Positions 11,188 to 22,297 of a stretch of DNA of 64,000 nt are shown here, piece after piece. A model generated the notes under the pieces. The model was given only the letters and a program-made list of their open reading frames with translations, was not told the DNA's origin and made no database searches. Both the position numbers and the translations under genes were made by a program. Every line of letters begins with the position of its first letter. Positions within the stretch are counted from its first letter, which is position 1. The DNA comes from Agaricus subrufescens (lineage: Eukaryota; Basidiomycota; Agaricomycetes; Agaricales; Agaricaceae): contig CM057057.1 in the NCBI GenBank assembly GCA_029945375.1, forward strand, positions 5,456,001 through 5,520,000, read 5' to 3'.

Positions 11188-12125
11188 CCCGATGGGAGGG
11201 GAGAATGCTGTGGGTGAGAGACAGGGCATCAGAGTGATCATACGGATTCCAAGTAGAATGTACACAGCTTTGCCTTTCGGTAGGACATACAGATGTGGAG
11301 GGGACATGGTATCATGGAGGGGGTAATGCATAACGACGCTTTGCCTCGCCATCACCGCATGCTTACGGCACTGTCCAGCGAGAGGAAAATCACATTACCT
11401 GATCACATAGACCATTTCTAATTTTTTGGCGCCCCTCTCCATGATTAGAGATCAAGGATTTGTAGTCACTATTGGAGCGTGTTAGCTGGTCATCGGTGGT
11501 ATTTAAGAAATTTCAGAATTCTGACACTCACGTAGAGACACCGTGATTGAAGGGAGAGAAAGGTTCTAGTGACATGTTGAGCTAGAGATAGGCTACCATC
11601 AGCAGTCTCCCGTTCTGAAGATCGCCTCGTGTGGAGGTTCAATTCAGAGAACCGACTGCGGGCAGAAAACTGCTGTTATAGTTCTCTGGATTACAGAAGG
11701 TTCTGAGCATCATTTACGAGCCAGAATTGTGAGATGGGAATGAATAAGAGCACAATAGAGTAAAGGCTCACCTCAGTGGATGGGGTTGACGAACCAAGCT
11801 TGGACCATCCCCCGCAGACTGGTTGCTAGTAATCGTAATAGCAATAGCTCCAGAAGTTTAGACGATATGATCTGCCTTTTGGCCCATGAGGCGAAGTGCC
11901 ACGCATGAAGTGAGAGGAACGTAATTGGTTTCGTATACGGTATGGCCGCTCAATTGATCTGACTACACATGACCCAAATACGGAAGTCTCCCAAGTTACA
12001 AGTTCTATGAACAACGTTTGAACACGGGGCCCCAGCATAACACACCCTCTCAAACAAAGGAAGGAGCATCAGAATGAAAAGGAAGATACAGATGTCGACA
12101 TCTGTTGATGTTACAGCTAATTATA
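11188..12125. other. Duplicated non-coding 3' flank of DUF6535 copy B
   Basis: Aligns along its length with 655-1780 after copy A. Neither strand has a reading frame well conserved between the two copies, though a minus-strand segment (near 11,830-11,930 and 1,340-1,430) encodes loosely similar short peptides. The remaining stretch to about 12,460 shows nothing recognisable. Confidence 0.55.
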
Positions 12126-12463
12126 ACTCGGACCATTTACAGCGGCGCAGCCCCATGCAAAAACCAGTGCCCTTGATGTGATGGCTCTCATATTTCATTG
12201 GCAATGGCGCCCCCATGCTAAGCGGACCTGCCTTAAGTTGCCAGTGGGCGGGAAATTTGTCTCTCATCAGCCATAGACATGCGCTAAGTCAAGTCCATTG
12301 AACAAAGCTCCAAGTCCCTGAGTTTGTTACATTTGCCATTGCCTAACCTCTCTGAACTGCTGCCTCACTTACTATCTAACCGCACTGGGTTATGATTTTG
12401 GGGCTGATGGTCTCTACCAAGACTCTACTTAGGTTATAGTTGGGCTAATACAGAATATGATCC

Positions 12464-13582
12464 ATGATATTGATCAAGCTGATGTCCGCTTTCTGGGGCT
12501 GGATATCAGAACACCTGACCACCATCATTTCCGACTTGTCCAGACTCCATGCACGACCGATATATCATTCCATGAATCACTGGATCAGGAGGAACACTCA
12601 ATTTTCGCCCTACAAGTCATACCATGAGACCTGGACTTACAGAACCTCTTCGAGAGTTATTCGAGTTGATCGGTGGGATCACATCCACAGTCTTCTATGG
12701 TGAGTGCATTATTGACACATGCTTCTTGGCTGACTTTGGCGTGCAGGAACCAATGTCTCTCTCTTCATATACTTGATTTTTGTGGGCAGAGGAACAAAAT
12801 TCAAATGGATGAATCTTGCAACATGCACAATCTTCGTCTTAACATCTTTATTCCAGGCATTCATATTCTACGTCACCATTATATTGTCGGTCCATCGTCC
12901 TACACCATCAGATGGTCTGTCCATATGGTTTGGAAGCTCAAATTCCAGAACCATTGAAATGGTTATTAACAGTGTTGCCCTTTTGGATTCCTGGTCTTTG
13001 GACGCCTGCATGGTGCGTGGCTATTCTCGGCTTGTCTGAGTCAATTGAGATTTGTAATGTTCATAATTGTATCTTAGCTTTATCAGTGCTTTATAATTTA
13101 TTCTATTTGGAAAACGGAATTGTGGATAATTGGGTTACCTATACTCTTTTTGTTTTCATCAATTGGTATGTCTGTTTATTCTTGCAATGAGAAAACACCA
13201 CAACTTTGTGCCAGGTTCTGGTGCCTATCTTATCACAGGATCGTCAGGGATAAAAGTCCACATCTTACCTCACCTCCCTCTTTGCCTCTCAATGCATCTA
13301 ATTGTAACATCGCTCATTGCCTTCAAACTACTTCAACAGCGGAGGGCAATGCAGCATATACAAGTTGAAAATAGAAAAGAATTGATGGGGCCGTTTATAT
13401 CATTGATTCGCGTCCTTGTTACCAGCTATGCCCTATACTCCACTTTTTCACTAGTGTTTTTGAGCCTCAATGTATTGAACATGAGTGCATGGAGGATATT
13501 CATGCCAAATTCGATCCAGGCAGGGGTATGGCGTCTTACAATATCTATCATCAACAAGCTTAACTTACTACATATTTTGTAG
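12464..13582 (+). pseudogene. Degenerate multi-span membrane protein gene
   Basis: Several plus-strand hydrophobic segments in different frames look like exons of one gene. A likely intron is about 12,700-12,746 (GTGAGT...GCAG) and is followed by a hydrophobic exon (NVSLFIYLIF, TIFVLTSLFQAFIFYVTII). After about 13,190 come HLPLCLSMHLIVTSLIAFKL, a basic RRAMQ stretch, and LIRVLVTSYALYSTFSLVFL. This loop-plus-span pattern resembles the seven-span proteins common in mushroom genomes, but I cannot join all exons in frame. Treat it as a probable relic; the family assignment is tentative. Confidence 0.4.
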
Positions 13583-14505
13583 CTCATGTCGCATCTGCTC
13601 GTGCGCTTTCAAGTGACACAAAATCATAAAGATGAACCATACAATCCAGAACCAATACAATTCTCTACTCTAGAATGAACAAGTGATTCCCAAGGTTGCT
13701 GATCAATATCTCGTGTTGTAGCATGAAGTCAAAACATAGAAACACTTTTCCACCACTATACACATTTGTATAACAAAGGGGTGTTATTAAAAAGTCAAAC
13801 GAGTCCATTTGACTAGTGGCATCACCTCTCACAAGCCACAGTCCCTTTCAGGCACACTAATCTATCTTTGTACCGCTTAATCAAGAAGCAAAGGTGTGGT
13901 GGTGTAATTAGGCTAGATAAGGACATTCCTCTTTGGCCTGAAGAGAATGTTATGGCACTTCTAGTGCCAAGACCATGTTTGTTGGATCGTGAGATGGCCC
14001 TAGGAATCTCAGGGCCTCATGAGGCCATGGTTTGTCTCCCACTAATGAGCTAGTAATGCACCTGAGGCGTTGCATGAAAAAGAAAACAAGAACTTGATTG
14101 GAATTGGTACATCGTTATTAGCATTTTGCTTAATTTGTACCAGCTCTGGCATGAGGTACTGATCTCATCAGCCAATGACAAATTGTGCGCCTACCTGGCA
14201 AGCCGTGCCATCTCCAACGAGAGAGCCCTCACACCGGCCGGACTGACCTCGAAAGATTGGTGCTGTATGTATCTCCGTCATTCTTGGCCTTCAGCACATT
14301 TTGATATCCAGTGGTGATTCCACCTGTAGGCAACTTCGCGGGAGTTACTCCAACGCTTATTTCAATGCCTCCATCAGACCACTTCTGTTCTCATGTCTAG
14401 AAGTCTCCAAATGATGTAATGGTTCAATATACAACTGATGATCAAATATGTCTTCACCCAACATAAACCACCAACCAACCTTTGAGCATTTCCTCAGTCG
14501 AGCAA
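13583..14505. other. Intergenic stretch, no gene recognised
   Basis: Short frames only (for example 13868-14053 and 14126-14317), with no recognisable domain. It leads into the proposed start of DUF6535 copy C. Confidence 0.4.
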
Positions 14506-15501
14506 ATGAGTGCTGCCACAATGGTACGTTACTTTGTCAATTGTCATTACCCCTTGAGCATTAACCAATGTTGGCCTTCATTACAGTTTAGTGTGAGAGC
14601 ACAACACGCCAATACACAGCCACCACCACGTCGTGCGGCAACATGGGAAGAAGTGAACAAGCGGCAGGTATGTTCAATCGAAGTTGTCTGCCTGATAGGT
14701 CTTACTCCTCTTATAGGGAGATAACCCTGGGTCTCTGTCACTTCCAAAGGTATGTATGAACAGTGTGATACATATTGAACATGCTAAAGATGTGTTTTGA
14801 ATGACTAGCCCCAGAGAGAGTGGTTGTGCGACAATCCTTACTTGTACAGCGGACCTGAAGATTCAAAAAACCCACTACAAGCACTTGGTGAATATGTTGA
14901 GACCAACGATCAAAGACTGTGTAGGGAACTAAAGGAGGAGATAACTTTTCTGATGGTGGTGGTCAGTTAAAATCATACTAGAAATTGCTGGTTCAGCACC
15001 TCTTAACTTCTCTTCAAGGTGGGCCTGTTTCTTGCAATCATTACTGCGTTCACAGTCCAATCATACCCATTACTCCAGGAGGAGCCACAGGATACAATAT
15101 TGGGCATGCTTAGCGAGGTTGTTCATCCCCTCAATAATACAAACCCCGTACTGCCAAAACCATTCAGACCAGATGATAGCAACATTTTGGTCAATCAGCT
15201 ATGGTTTTCAAGCATAACACTTAGTCTTGTCGCTGTTGTCACTGGCACTTTCTGTCTCCAGTGGATCTCCGCCTTTTCCAAAGCGTCAGATTTAAGGGAC
15301 AAGTCCATTTCACCCGACATACCGCTTGCCCTCTGCCAACTACGTTTTGAAGGGCTGGTTGGCTGGGGTGTATTTCATGCCCCAGAACTCCTTCTTTCCA
15401 TGGTGCAGGTATCCATCGGACTATTTACTATCGGCCTCATTATTTTTCTTTGGAATATCAATCACTGTGCTGCACTACCAGCCCTTGTGATAGCTAGTAT
15501 T

Positions 15502-15746
15502 TGTTCAACTAACATCCGTTAGTCCTCGGTGTGTGGAAGATGACAACAACCTGTATTATACCTAACATCTATTACTACAACAATGTTAGTTACATAGAAA
15601 AATAGACAAGTGCATGATGATATGTACGTCCTCGGTGTGTGGAAGATAACAACAACTGAGGAAATTAGAATGTGGGAAAAAGGGTTAATAAACAAAACAG
15701 AAAGAGGACATGTGACAAGCGCTATCTTTACCAACTATGTTCAACA
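15502..15746 (-). repeat. Copia-2 3' LTR
   Basis: 245 bp. In element orientation it starts TGTTGAACATAG and is preceded by the purine run TAGGGGGTG (plus-strand CACCCCCTA at 15747-15755). Confidence 0.93.
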
Positions 15747-16028
15747 CACCCCCTAAAGGTAGTGTGCATCACATAAGAATAAGAAAGGATAGAACAAATG
15801 ATAGAACAAATGTGATGGGATGTATGAAGATTAGATAGAAATGTGATAGAATAAATGAAACAATAGGAATGGTCGGGATCACGGTAGAACTGTCACCCCC
15901 AGTGTATCATGATGTTTTTCAAAGCTTGGTTGAGCGAGCAGCTTGGTGAAAATGTCTGCTGGCATTTGCGCTGTTGGTATCCATTTTGCAGTCAACTCCT
16001 TTCCAATATATTGATGGAGGAAATGATG

Positions 16029-19000
16029 TCAAACATCAATATGCTTGGTATGTGATGTGATGGAATCAGTTGTCACAATGGATATGGCGGTGGAATTGTC
16101 ACAGAAAACAGGATACAAATCAGGAATCAGTATATGGATAAGGGACAACAACATCCACAACCAGAGAGCTTCCTTTACTGCATGTGCCAAAGCATAATAC
16201 TTGGCTTCCACAGAGGATAACGCTACAGACTTTTGTTTCACAGCAGACCACGATACGCAACTGCCCATGAAAAAGAAACAATAGCCTGCCACACTGTGCC
16301 TTGTTCCTTCATCCGAGGCCCAGTCTGAGTCAGAGAATCTGCTGTGTTGAATATAGCCACCAATAGATGAGAATGTATCAGAGGACCGCCCAAACTGTAA
16401 GCTATGACGCTGAGTACCAGTGAGATAACGCAGCACCCCCTTTGCGGCCAGCATATGCGTATGATTGGGACTCGAGTTATGTTGTCCAAGAGTCATGCAG
16501 ACATAAGAAATGTCGGGCCGGGTGCAGATCGCAAGATACAAGAGGCTACCGACAATGCTCTGGTAACTGACAACAAGATCATCATCAGTGATTGAGGGCA
16601 AGGCACCAGGCAGAGCTGGCTTCTTATCAGCAAGCTGACAATCAATGGGGATGGAAGCAGGTGTCAAGGAGGACATGTTCCACTTGTCGAGTAGTTTGCC
16701 AATGAAATGCTCCTGTGAAAGCCAAAGAGTGCGACTTGACCGATCCCAGATTATATGACAGCCAAGATAGAGACTAGCGTTACCAAGGTCAACAACTGTG
16801 AGCCGCTTCTGGAGTTGCGAGATGAACCAGAGGTATAACTCCCGGTTTGTGGCAGTGGTGAGGCCATTGTCAACATGAACAGGGATATACAAGCGAAGGG
16901 GTTGACAACCCAAAGGCATGGGTATTGAGGGATCAGGAGGAGTCGCCCATTCACCAAAGAAAAATGCATGGTCAACATCAACCCAATTGAGTCCAATCTC
17001 AACCATGACAGACCAGAGCAATTGATAGAACTTGTAAGCAGCCTGATGGAGACCATACAAAGCAACCTTCAACCGAAGCACAAGTTTGGGATCATCAAGA
17101 GGGAATCCAGGGATTTGGCAAATGAAAATGTCACGATTGAGTTTCGCATGCAGGAATGCAGTCTTACAATCCCAGCTGTAGAGCTCAAGATCATAGACTG
17201 CAGCCAAAGCTAGAACAACCTGGATGCTGGCCATACAAGCCACAGGGGCATACGTCTCTCTGTAGTCTTCAGGACGTTGACTATAGCCTTTAGCCACTAA
17301 ACACGCCTTTTCATCACCCTCCTTAGGCTTGCCTGACTCATCCAGCTTAAAAGCATAAACCCAACGTACAGCAATAGCTTTACGATCAGGAGGGAGCTCA
17401 CAGGGTTCAAACACACCCATCTTGATCAAACTATCATATTCCCTAACCATTGCCCTCCAAAACATCTCCCAGTCACTCCTACTCCTTGCCTCCTTATAAT
17501 CCTCAGGTGTCTTTGTGTAACCAAAAGAAGTAGCCAATAAAACAGTGGAAGACAGATGAAAGGAAGAAAAAAGAAGAAAAACTGATTCGCTTAACATAAA
17601 ACCCTCATCATCAAGATTCAACATGTCAGAGCCATGAAGAACATCCAACACGGCACCATAAGATACCAATGCCTGTGCCTGTTCAGCAGAATAACAGGGA
17701 GAACTCCCAACACGTCGATCCCTACGTGCCTTAGCCCTAGTTTTGACAGCCTCATAGTAAGCATCCCCTTTCGCAGTGTGAACCCGAGTGCGAACAGGCC
17801 TTGAGTACACATCACCCCCAATCACAGGAGATGGTAAAGTAAGAGGGCGAGAGACCCCAAGACGACCAGGGCGGAGTTCATTGAAGATAACATCCGCAGA
17901 AAATGCATAAGCTCCAGAAATAGAGCAAACATGCCACCCCTTCCGGTCATCCTCATATCCAACAAAAATGGCCTGATAGTGACGAGGTCCAGCTTTACTC
18001 TGTTTCTCAGGTGGTATGATAGGATAACATAAGCACCCCCAAACATGAAGATGTGATAAGTCGGGCTTGGAACCATGTATGACTTCAAAAGGAGTAAGGC
18101 CAGAAGCTAAGGTTGAAGTGGGAAGACGGTTCCTGAGATATTGTGCAGTCATCATGGCGTCACCCCAGAACTGGTCAGGAAGACCAGAAGCGGCAAGAAG
18201 AGTTTGACAAACATCTTCAAGGGTACGGATATAGCGTTCTGCCTTTCCATTCTGGTGGTGGGCATATGGAGCAGTGACCTGTAGATGAATGCCGGAGGAG
18301 CGAATGTGTTTCCCCAGCTGGCCCTCTGACAATTCCCTAGCACTGTCGAGGCACACAGCACAAGCTGTAGCCTTGCACTGATTGAGTAAGAACGCTTCCA
18401 CCATACAAAAAGAGTCATAGGCATCTGATTTCTTGCGGAGCAGACTGGTGAAGCCAAAATTTGAGAAATCATCAAGAATGGATAGTGCATAGACAGCATG
18501 TGAGGAAGTTTGTGTAGCCCAAGGTCTGCACATGTCGACATGTAAAAGTTCACCAATTCGAGACACATGGTTGCCATGGAACACATGTGATTGCTGTGCA
18601 CCCTTGCCAATGACACATGAGGGACATACATCATGCGTAAAACTCCCAACATGTGATGTCCCAGTCACATAACCCCAGGTAAGTGCAGCCCGAGTTGCAT
18701 CTTGTCTGAGATGCCCAAAATGTTGATGCCATAGGTCCGGAGTCAAAGGCGGAGACACGAAAGCACTGAAGGATTCATCATCCCAAGAAATAGACCGGAA
18801 CATATTCAAATAGCCACAGACAACAAAACTCAAGCCATGCCGCAAGACAGTAGGAATCACAACCAGAGAAGGCTTCCCAATGGTAAGGATGGCAGCACCA
18901 GATGAGCTGTAGGAGCAGGTGATGTCCTTCGAAACCAAATGCGACATAGAAAGAATGTTGACAGGGACATCAGGCGAGAACAGACACCCCCGGAGGACCA

Positions 19001-20753
19001 GATGAATAAAACCCTTGTCAATGCGTATCATCAGTGAAACATCACCTCGGCCTAGGATAGGAAGAAGGGACCGATTCGCTGTGGAGACAGGCAAACAATA
19101 ACTGGCATTGAAAGATGTAAAAAGATCACAGTCAGCAAAAATGTGGTGTGTAGAGCCAGAGTCGAGCAATGCCTCAAAAGGACCAATAAAACTTTCATTG
19201 TCCTGGCTCACAGACACATCTACTGGAGGCGGCGGATCACACAATGTATACAACAAAATGGCAAAGTCTGCATTCAATAAGGTAGGCATAACGACATTCG
19301 CAGTACCATACTCATCTTCAGGACCAGAATCCAGTATCAATTCAATGGCACCCCCATTGTCAGGAGGAATCAGAAGGGTATCATTGGGAAGAACAGCATT
19401 GACTGCTGCAGGGGGTCGGCGCTGATAGGTATTGGTAACAGGGGCAGAGGGATGGCGGGTGTTGGGAATGGCAGGATTTAAGTTGGGACGTGTGTTGGGG
19501 AAAGAAAGATTATTGGTGCGAGAGGTGGAGTTGCCATTCGATTGGCCAACAGATAATTTCCATCCCATAGTGACTATCTGATTGTGCAAATACTGTACAA
19601 CTTTGAAAACATAAGTTGTAGGTGCATCTGGCTGTTGAAGGAGGACAGCCACTGTCGAACACTTGATCATGAGTATAGGACCAGCCGCAGGTAAATTACT
19701 GAAGAAAGTGGTAAGCGCCAGTGGAGCTGGTACAACAAAACGTGATGCACAGATTTGACTGTAATCTGAGATCCAAAGGCAGCAGAAAGCGGGTACATCG
19801 CTGTTGACTGGTCTTGCCTTGGCAAGCGATTCCCATATTGTCTTTTCATCAATCCAGTTCCTCAAAGAATACATCCTGCACAAGAAGTTGTACAAATCCC
19901 AAGCTGATCCCTGTTGTACCACTGACACGGTTCCACTGACAAGTGGGGATAGTTTGGTCAGAATCAAATGTTTGACCTGACCATCCGATTGTTGCCAGAT
20001 GTTCATTGCATCAAGTTCGTCCTGTGTTGGTGAGGGAGCGCTGATGGGTGGACGGAAAATAGGAATGATTGACGGGTCATACGGATCTTGTGTAGGGTCA
20101 TATATGTGTCCGATGTAGCCTGCTCCCTCCAGGTAAGAACGTAAACCAACATCCCAGGTGTCAAAGTTCGCAGTCCCCTCGATTGTAGCCAAATGTGAAA
20201 TACTATTTACTAAATGATCTTTGGAATTTGAAGAAAGAGAAGAAGTGCTCAAAATTGGTGGGTTATTGTGAAAACTCATGGGTGGATGAAATGAAGAAAC
20301 AGGAATGTGATGAAATGGTTGAAATGGATTATTAAAGGGTGGTTGTCCAAAATTGTTCATATTTGGGTGTGGGTATGAAAAAGGTTGAGAATACGGAAGC
20401 TGAAAGGGTGTCTGGGGATATGGAATATACTGAGGGGGAAATTGATTCTGCATGAACGGTTGTGGAAAAGAATAAAAAGGAAGTTGTTGGGAAATTGATG
20501 GAATAAAAGTTGGATTGATTTGTGGATTATGATTTAAATGATCAATATGTGGAGAATTGTTTTCAACGATGGGAAATGGAGAAGAAGAATTATTTAAGAG
20601 TGGTTCAGAATTGTTGGAATGCGAATGGGGAGGATTATCAAAGTTATGATTCGAAGTAGAAGAGTTAAAAGTTGGCATATACTCTTGGTTTCCTTGAACG
20701 TCAGCACCAGTCCACTCGTGGTTGTTGTTGTTCACCACTCCAGTCAGGAACAT
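16029..20753 (-). CDS. Copia-2 gag-pol polyprotein, truncated at both ends by stops
   Basis: Open for 1574 codons. Order: Asn/Pro/Phe-rich gag, protease (LLDSGSTHHIF), integrase zinc region (HQHFGH, CPSC), integrase core (VDMC, CLDSARE, GKAER), reverse transcriptase (WVYAFKLDES, CKTAFLHA) and RNase H (DSDWASD, SSVEAKYYAL). The natural start is probably the ATG at 20859-20861, opening MSFHGRG with a Gly/Arg-rich run; codon 8 is now TAA (20838-20840). The C-terminal stop TGA (16029-16031) replaces the CGA seen in Copia-1 HIDVRHH and removes about 58 residues. The catalytic HVDD is HVDN, which should abolish polymerase activity. Confidence 0.88.
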   Translation of the reverse strand: MFLTGVVNNNNHEWTGADVQGNQEYMPTFNSSTSNHNFDNPPHSHSNNSEPLLNNSSSPFPIVENNSPHIDHLNHNPQINPTFIPSISQQLPFYSFPQPFMQNQFPPQYIPYPQTPFQLPYSQPFSYPHPNMNNFGQPPFNNPFQPFHHIPVSSFHPPMSFHNNPPILSTSSLSSNSKDHLVNSISHLATIEGTANFDTWDVGLRSYLEGAGYIGHIYDPTQDPYDPSIIPIFRPPISAPSPTQDELDAMNIWQQSDGQVKHLILTKLSPLVSGTVSVVQQGSAWDLYNFLCRMYSLRNWIDEKTIWESLAKARPVNSDVPAFCCLWISDYSQICASRFVVPAPLALTTFFSNLPAAGPILMIKCSTVAVLLQQPDAPTTYVFKVVQYLHNQIVTMGWKLSVGQSNGNSTSRTNNLSFPNTRPNLNPAIPNTRHPSAPVTNTYQRRPPAAVNAVLPNDTLLIPPDNGGAIELILDSGPEDEYGTANVVMPTLLNADFAILLYTLCDPPPPVDVSVSQDNESFIGPFEALLDSGSTHHIFADCDLFTSFNASYCLPVSTANRSLLPILGRGDVSLMIRIDKGFIHLVLRGCLFSPDVPVNILSMSHLVSKDITCSYSSSGAAILTIGKPSLVVIPTVLRHGLSFVVCGYLNMFRSISWDDESFSAFVSPPLTPDLWHQHFGHLRQDATRAALTWGYVTGTSHVGSFTHDVCPSCVIGKGAQQSHVFHGNHVSRIGELLHVDMCRPWATQTSSHAVYALSILDDFSNFGFTSLLRKKSDAYDSFCMVEAFLLNQCKATACAVCLDSARELSEGQLGKHIRSSGIHLQVTAPYAHHQNGKAERYIRTLEDVCQTLLAASGLPDQFWGDAMMTAQYLRNRLPTSTLASGLTPFEVIHGSKPDLSHLHVWGCLCYPIIPPEKQSKAGPRHYQAIFVGYEDDRKGWHVCSISGAYAFSADVIFNELRPGRLGVSRPLTLPSPVIGGDVYSRPVRTRVHTAKGDAYYEAVKTRAKARRDRRVGSSPCYSAEQAQALVSYGAVLDVLHGSDMLNLDDEGFMLSESVFLLFSSFHLSSTVLLATSFGYTKTPEDYKEARSRSDWEMFWRAMVREYDSLIKMGVFEPCELPPDRKAIAVRWVYAFKLDESGKPKEGDEKACLVAKGYSQRPEDYRETYAPVACMASIQVVLALAAVYDLELYSWDCKTAFLHAKLNRDIFICQIPGFPLDDPKLVLRLKVALYGLHQAAYKFYQLLWSVMVEIGLNWVDVDHAFFFGEWATPPDPSIPMPLGCQPLRLYIPVHVDNGLTTATNRELYLWFISQLQKRLTVVDLGNASLYLGCHIIWDRSSRTLWLSQEHFIGKLLDKWNMSSLTPASIPIDCQLADKKPALPGALPSITDDDLVVSYQSIVGSLLYLAICTRPDISYVCMTLGQHNSSPNHTHMLAAKGVLRYLTGTQRHSLQFGRSSDTFSSIGGYIQHSRFSDSDWASDEGTRHSVAGYCFFFMGSCVSWSAVKQKSVALSSVEAKYYALAHAVKEALWLWMLLSLIHILIPDLYPVFCDNSTAISIVTTDSITSHTKHIDV

Positions 20754-20969
20754 TGATGATGAAGTTGATGTATGTGCTGGAAACTCGTGCTGGTTATACC
20801 CACCTTGTTGGGGAGCAAAACCACCTCTACCACGGCCTTAACCACGACCATGGAAAGACATGTTGTAGAGAAAACCTAAGAGATATGTGTGAAAATAAAA
20901 GAAATAACTTGCTGGGTATATGTGAGTTGTCACTTCCAATTGGACTCGAATATATGCGTTGAAAGTTAT

Positions 20970-20984
20970 GCGGGGCCCATAACC
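20970..20984 (-). promoter_or_regulatory. Copia-2 primer binding site (half-tRNA type)
   Basis: In element orientation the leader starts GGTTATGGGCCCCGC directly after the LTR end. It matches the Copia-1 site and is complementary to an initiator tRNA anticodon arm. Confidence 0.75.
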
Positions 20985-21229
20985 TGTTCAACTAACATCT
21001 GTTAGTCCTCAGTGTGTGGAAGATAACAACAACCTGTATTATACCTAACATCCGTTACTACAACAATGTTAGTTACATAGAAAAATAGACAAATGCATGA
21101 TGATACATATGTCCTTGGTGTGTGGAAGATAACAACAACCGAGGAAATTAGAATGTGGGAAAAAGGGTTAATAAACAAAACAGAAAGAGGACATGTGACA
21201 AGCACTATCTTTACCAACTATGTTCAACA
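20985..21229 (-). repeat. Copia-2 5' LTR
   Basis: 245 bp, same length as the other copy. Most differences are C/T or G/A, several at CpG. Flanked by GTATT and then 89 bp of copy C exon before Gypsy-1. Confidence 0.93.
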
Positions 21230-21323
21230 GTATTGCGGGAGCTCTACTTTCTCTTGCAAATGTGATGCTGTTTCTCCAGCCCCCTGGTGGGGTTGTTTGT
21301 CCAAAAACTGTTGGCGGTCCCCC

Positions 21324-21919
21324 TGAAGAGTGATGAATTCTTCTAACGATGTGACCGACAAAACAGTCACGAGGCTTCAACACCGGTAGTAGGCAGAGAG
21401 GGAAGCAAAGAGACACGTAAACAGAAAGTGAGGTAGAGACTCGGCGAGACAGAGAGACGGAGAGACTGCGAGACTGCGAGAGCACGAGAGAGAGAGAGAG
21501 CTTAAGAGTGACCGAATTCGATGGGGGGAAACGAGCTGATAATTCGATAGCCTCTAGCTACAACAAGGGGGGGTTTATATATTGTAAAGAAAATGTCTAT
21601 GCAGTTCAACGAGTGTGAGCGTGATTAAAGAAAAAAAAGGAAGGGGAGCGCACTACTGCACGCATGGTCGTGCATTGTTCTGTCTATGTGTACACCCTAG
21701 TCATCTCCAAGTCCAGTGGGAGCCGTGCCGCCGGAGACACGTCATATGGTGAGTGGCTGCTGACTCTGGGTCAGTTCAGGCTTGAGTGGCGGCTGCTGAC
21801 TCCAGGTCGGTCCAGGCTTGCGTGGCTTGGTGGAGGACGTTGGTGGTCAAGGAGCATCGTGGGAGAATTGAGAGTGGTTGATCAACTGCGTCAAGCGCAG
21901 CCGATCTGCCATCTCTACA
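21324..21919 (-). repeat. Gypsy-1 3' LTR
   Basis: 596 bp. It is 36 bp longer than the 5' LTR because a GGCTGCTGACTC-containing segment near 21,750-21,800 is tandemly duplicated. It holds a GA-rich run near 21,430-21,500 and a TTTATATATTG AT-rich box near 21,573. Confidence 0.92.
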
Positions 21920-22297
21920 TCCCCCGGGGAGTTTTTGTACTGACCTCCCGGTCAGTCTGCAGAGCGAACAGCGAAGGGTGTTGGCCTGAGGGAGAGGTGG
22001 GTGGGTCCAGTCAGCGGGCGTATTTCACCGCAGCTGGCTGTTCTGCCTGTTTGATCGTGGCCATGGTTGGATGTGGTCGGGTGACATGGCAGCATAGGTC
22101 GAAGGAGTGGGGTGGTGGTGTTTGTGCAGGAATGGAATATAGGTGAACAGGCAGTTGAATGCCTCGTCCAGCTCAGCAGGCATTGAAGCCAGAAGGAGAA
22201 ACCAAGCGAAAGAAAATGAGAGCAAAAGGAGAGTGTAGCAAAGGAAGAGAAAAGAGGAAACGAAATGAGAGTGGATAAAAGTGTTACTGGGTGCCTG

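Larger units (their letters stand above)
15502..21229 (-). mobile_element. Copia-2: LTR retrotransposon inserted in DUF6535 copy C
   Basis: A complete 5.7-kb Copia element in reverse orientation with 245-bp LTRs and the 5-bp target duplication GTATT (15497-15501 and 21230-21234). Its polyprotein is related to Copia-1 but clearly diverged. The LTRs differ by about a dozen transitions and no transversions that I can see, so it is older than Copia-1. The RT catalytic motif and two codons are damaged, so it looks inactive. Confidence 0.95.

Noticed and set aside
21480..21501. GA-repeat tract as a promoter element
   Set aside because: It is a simple-sequence run inside an LTR that differs between the two LTRs by repeat slippage; no specific regulatory role can be supported.
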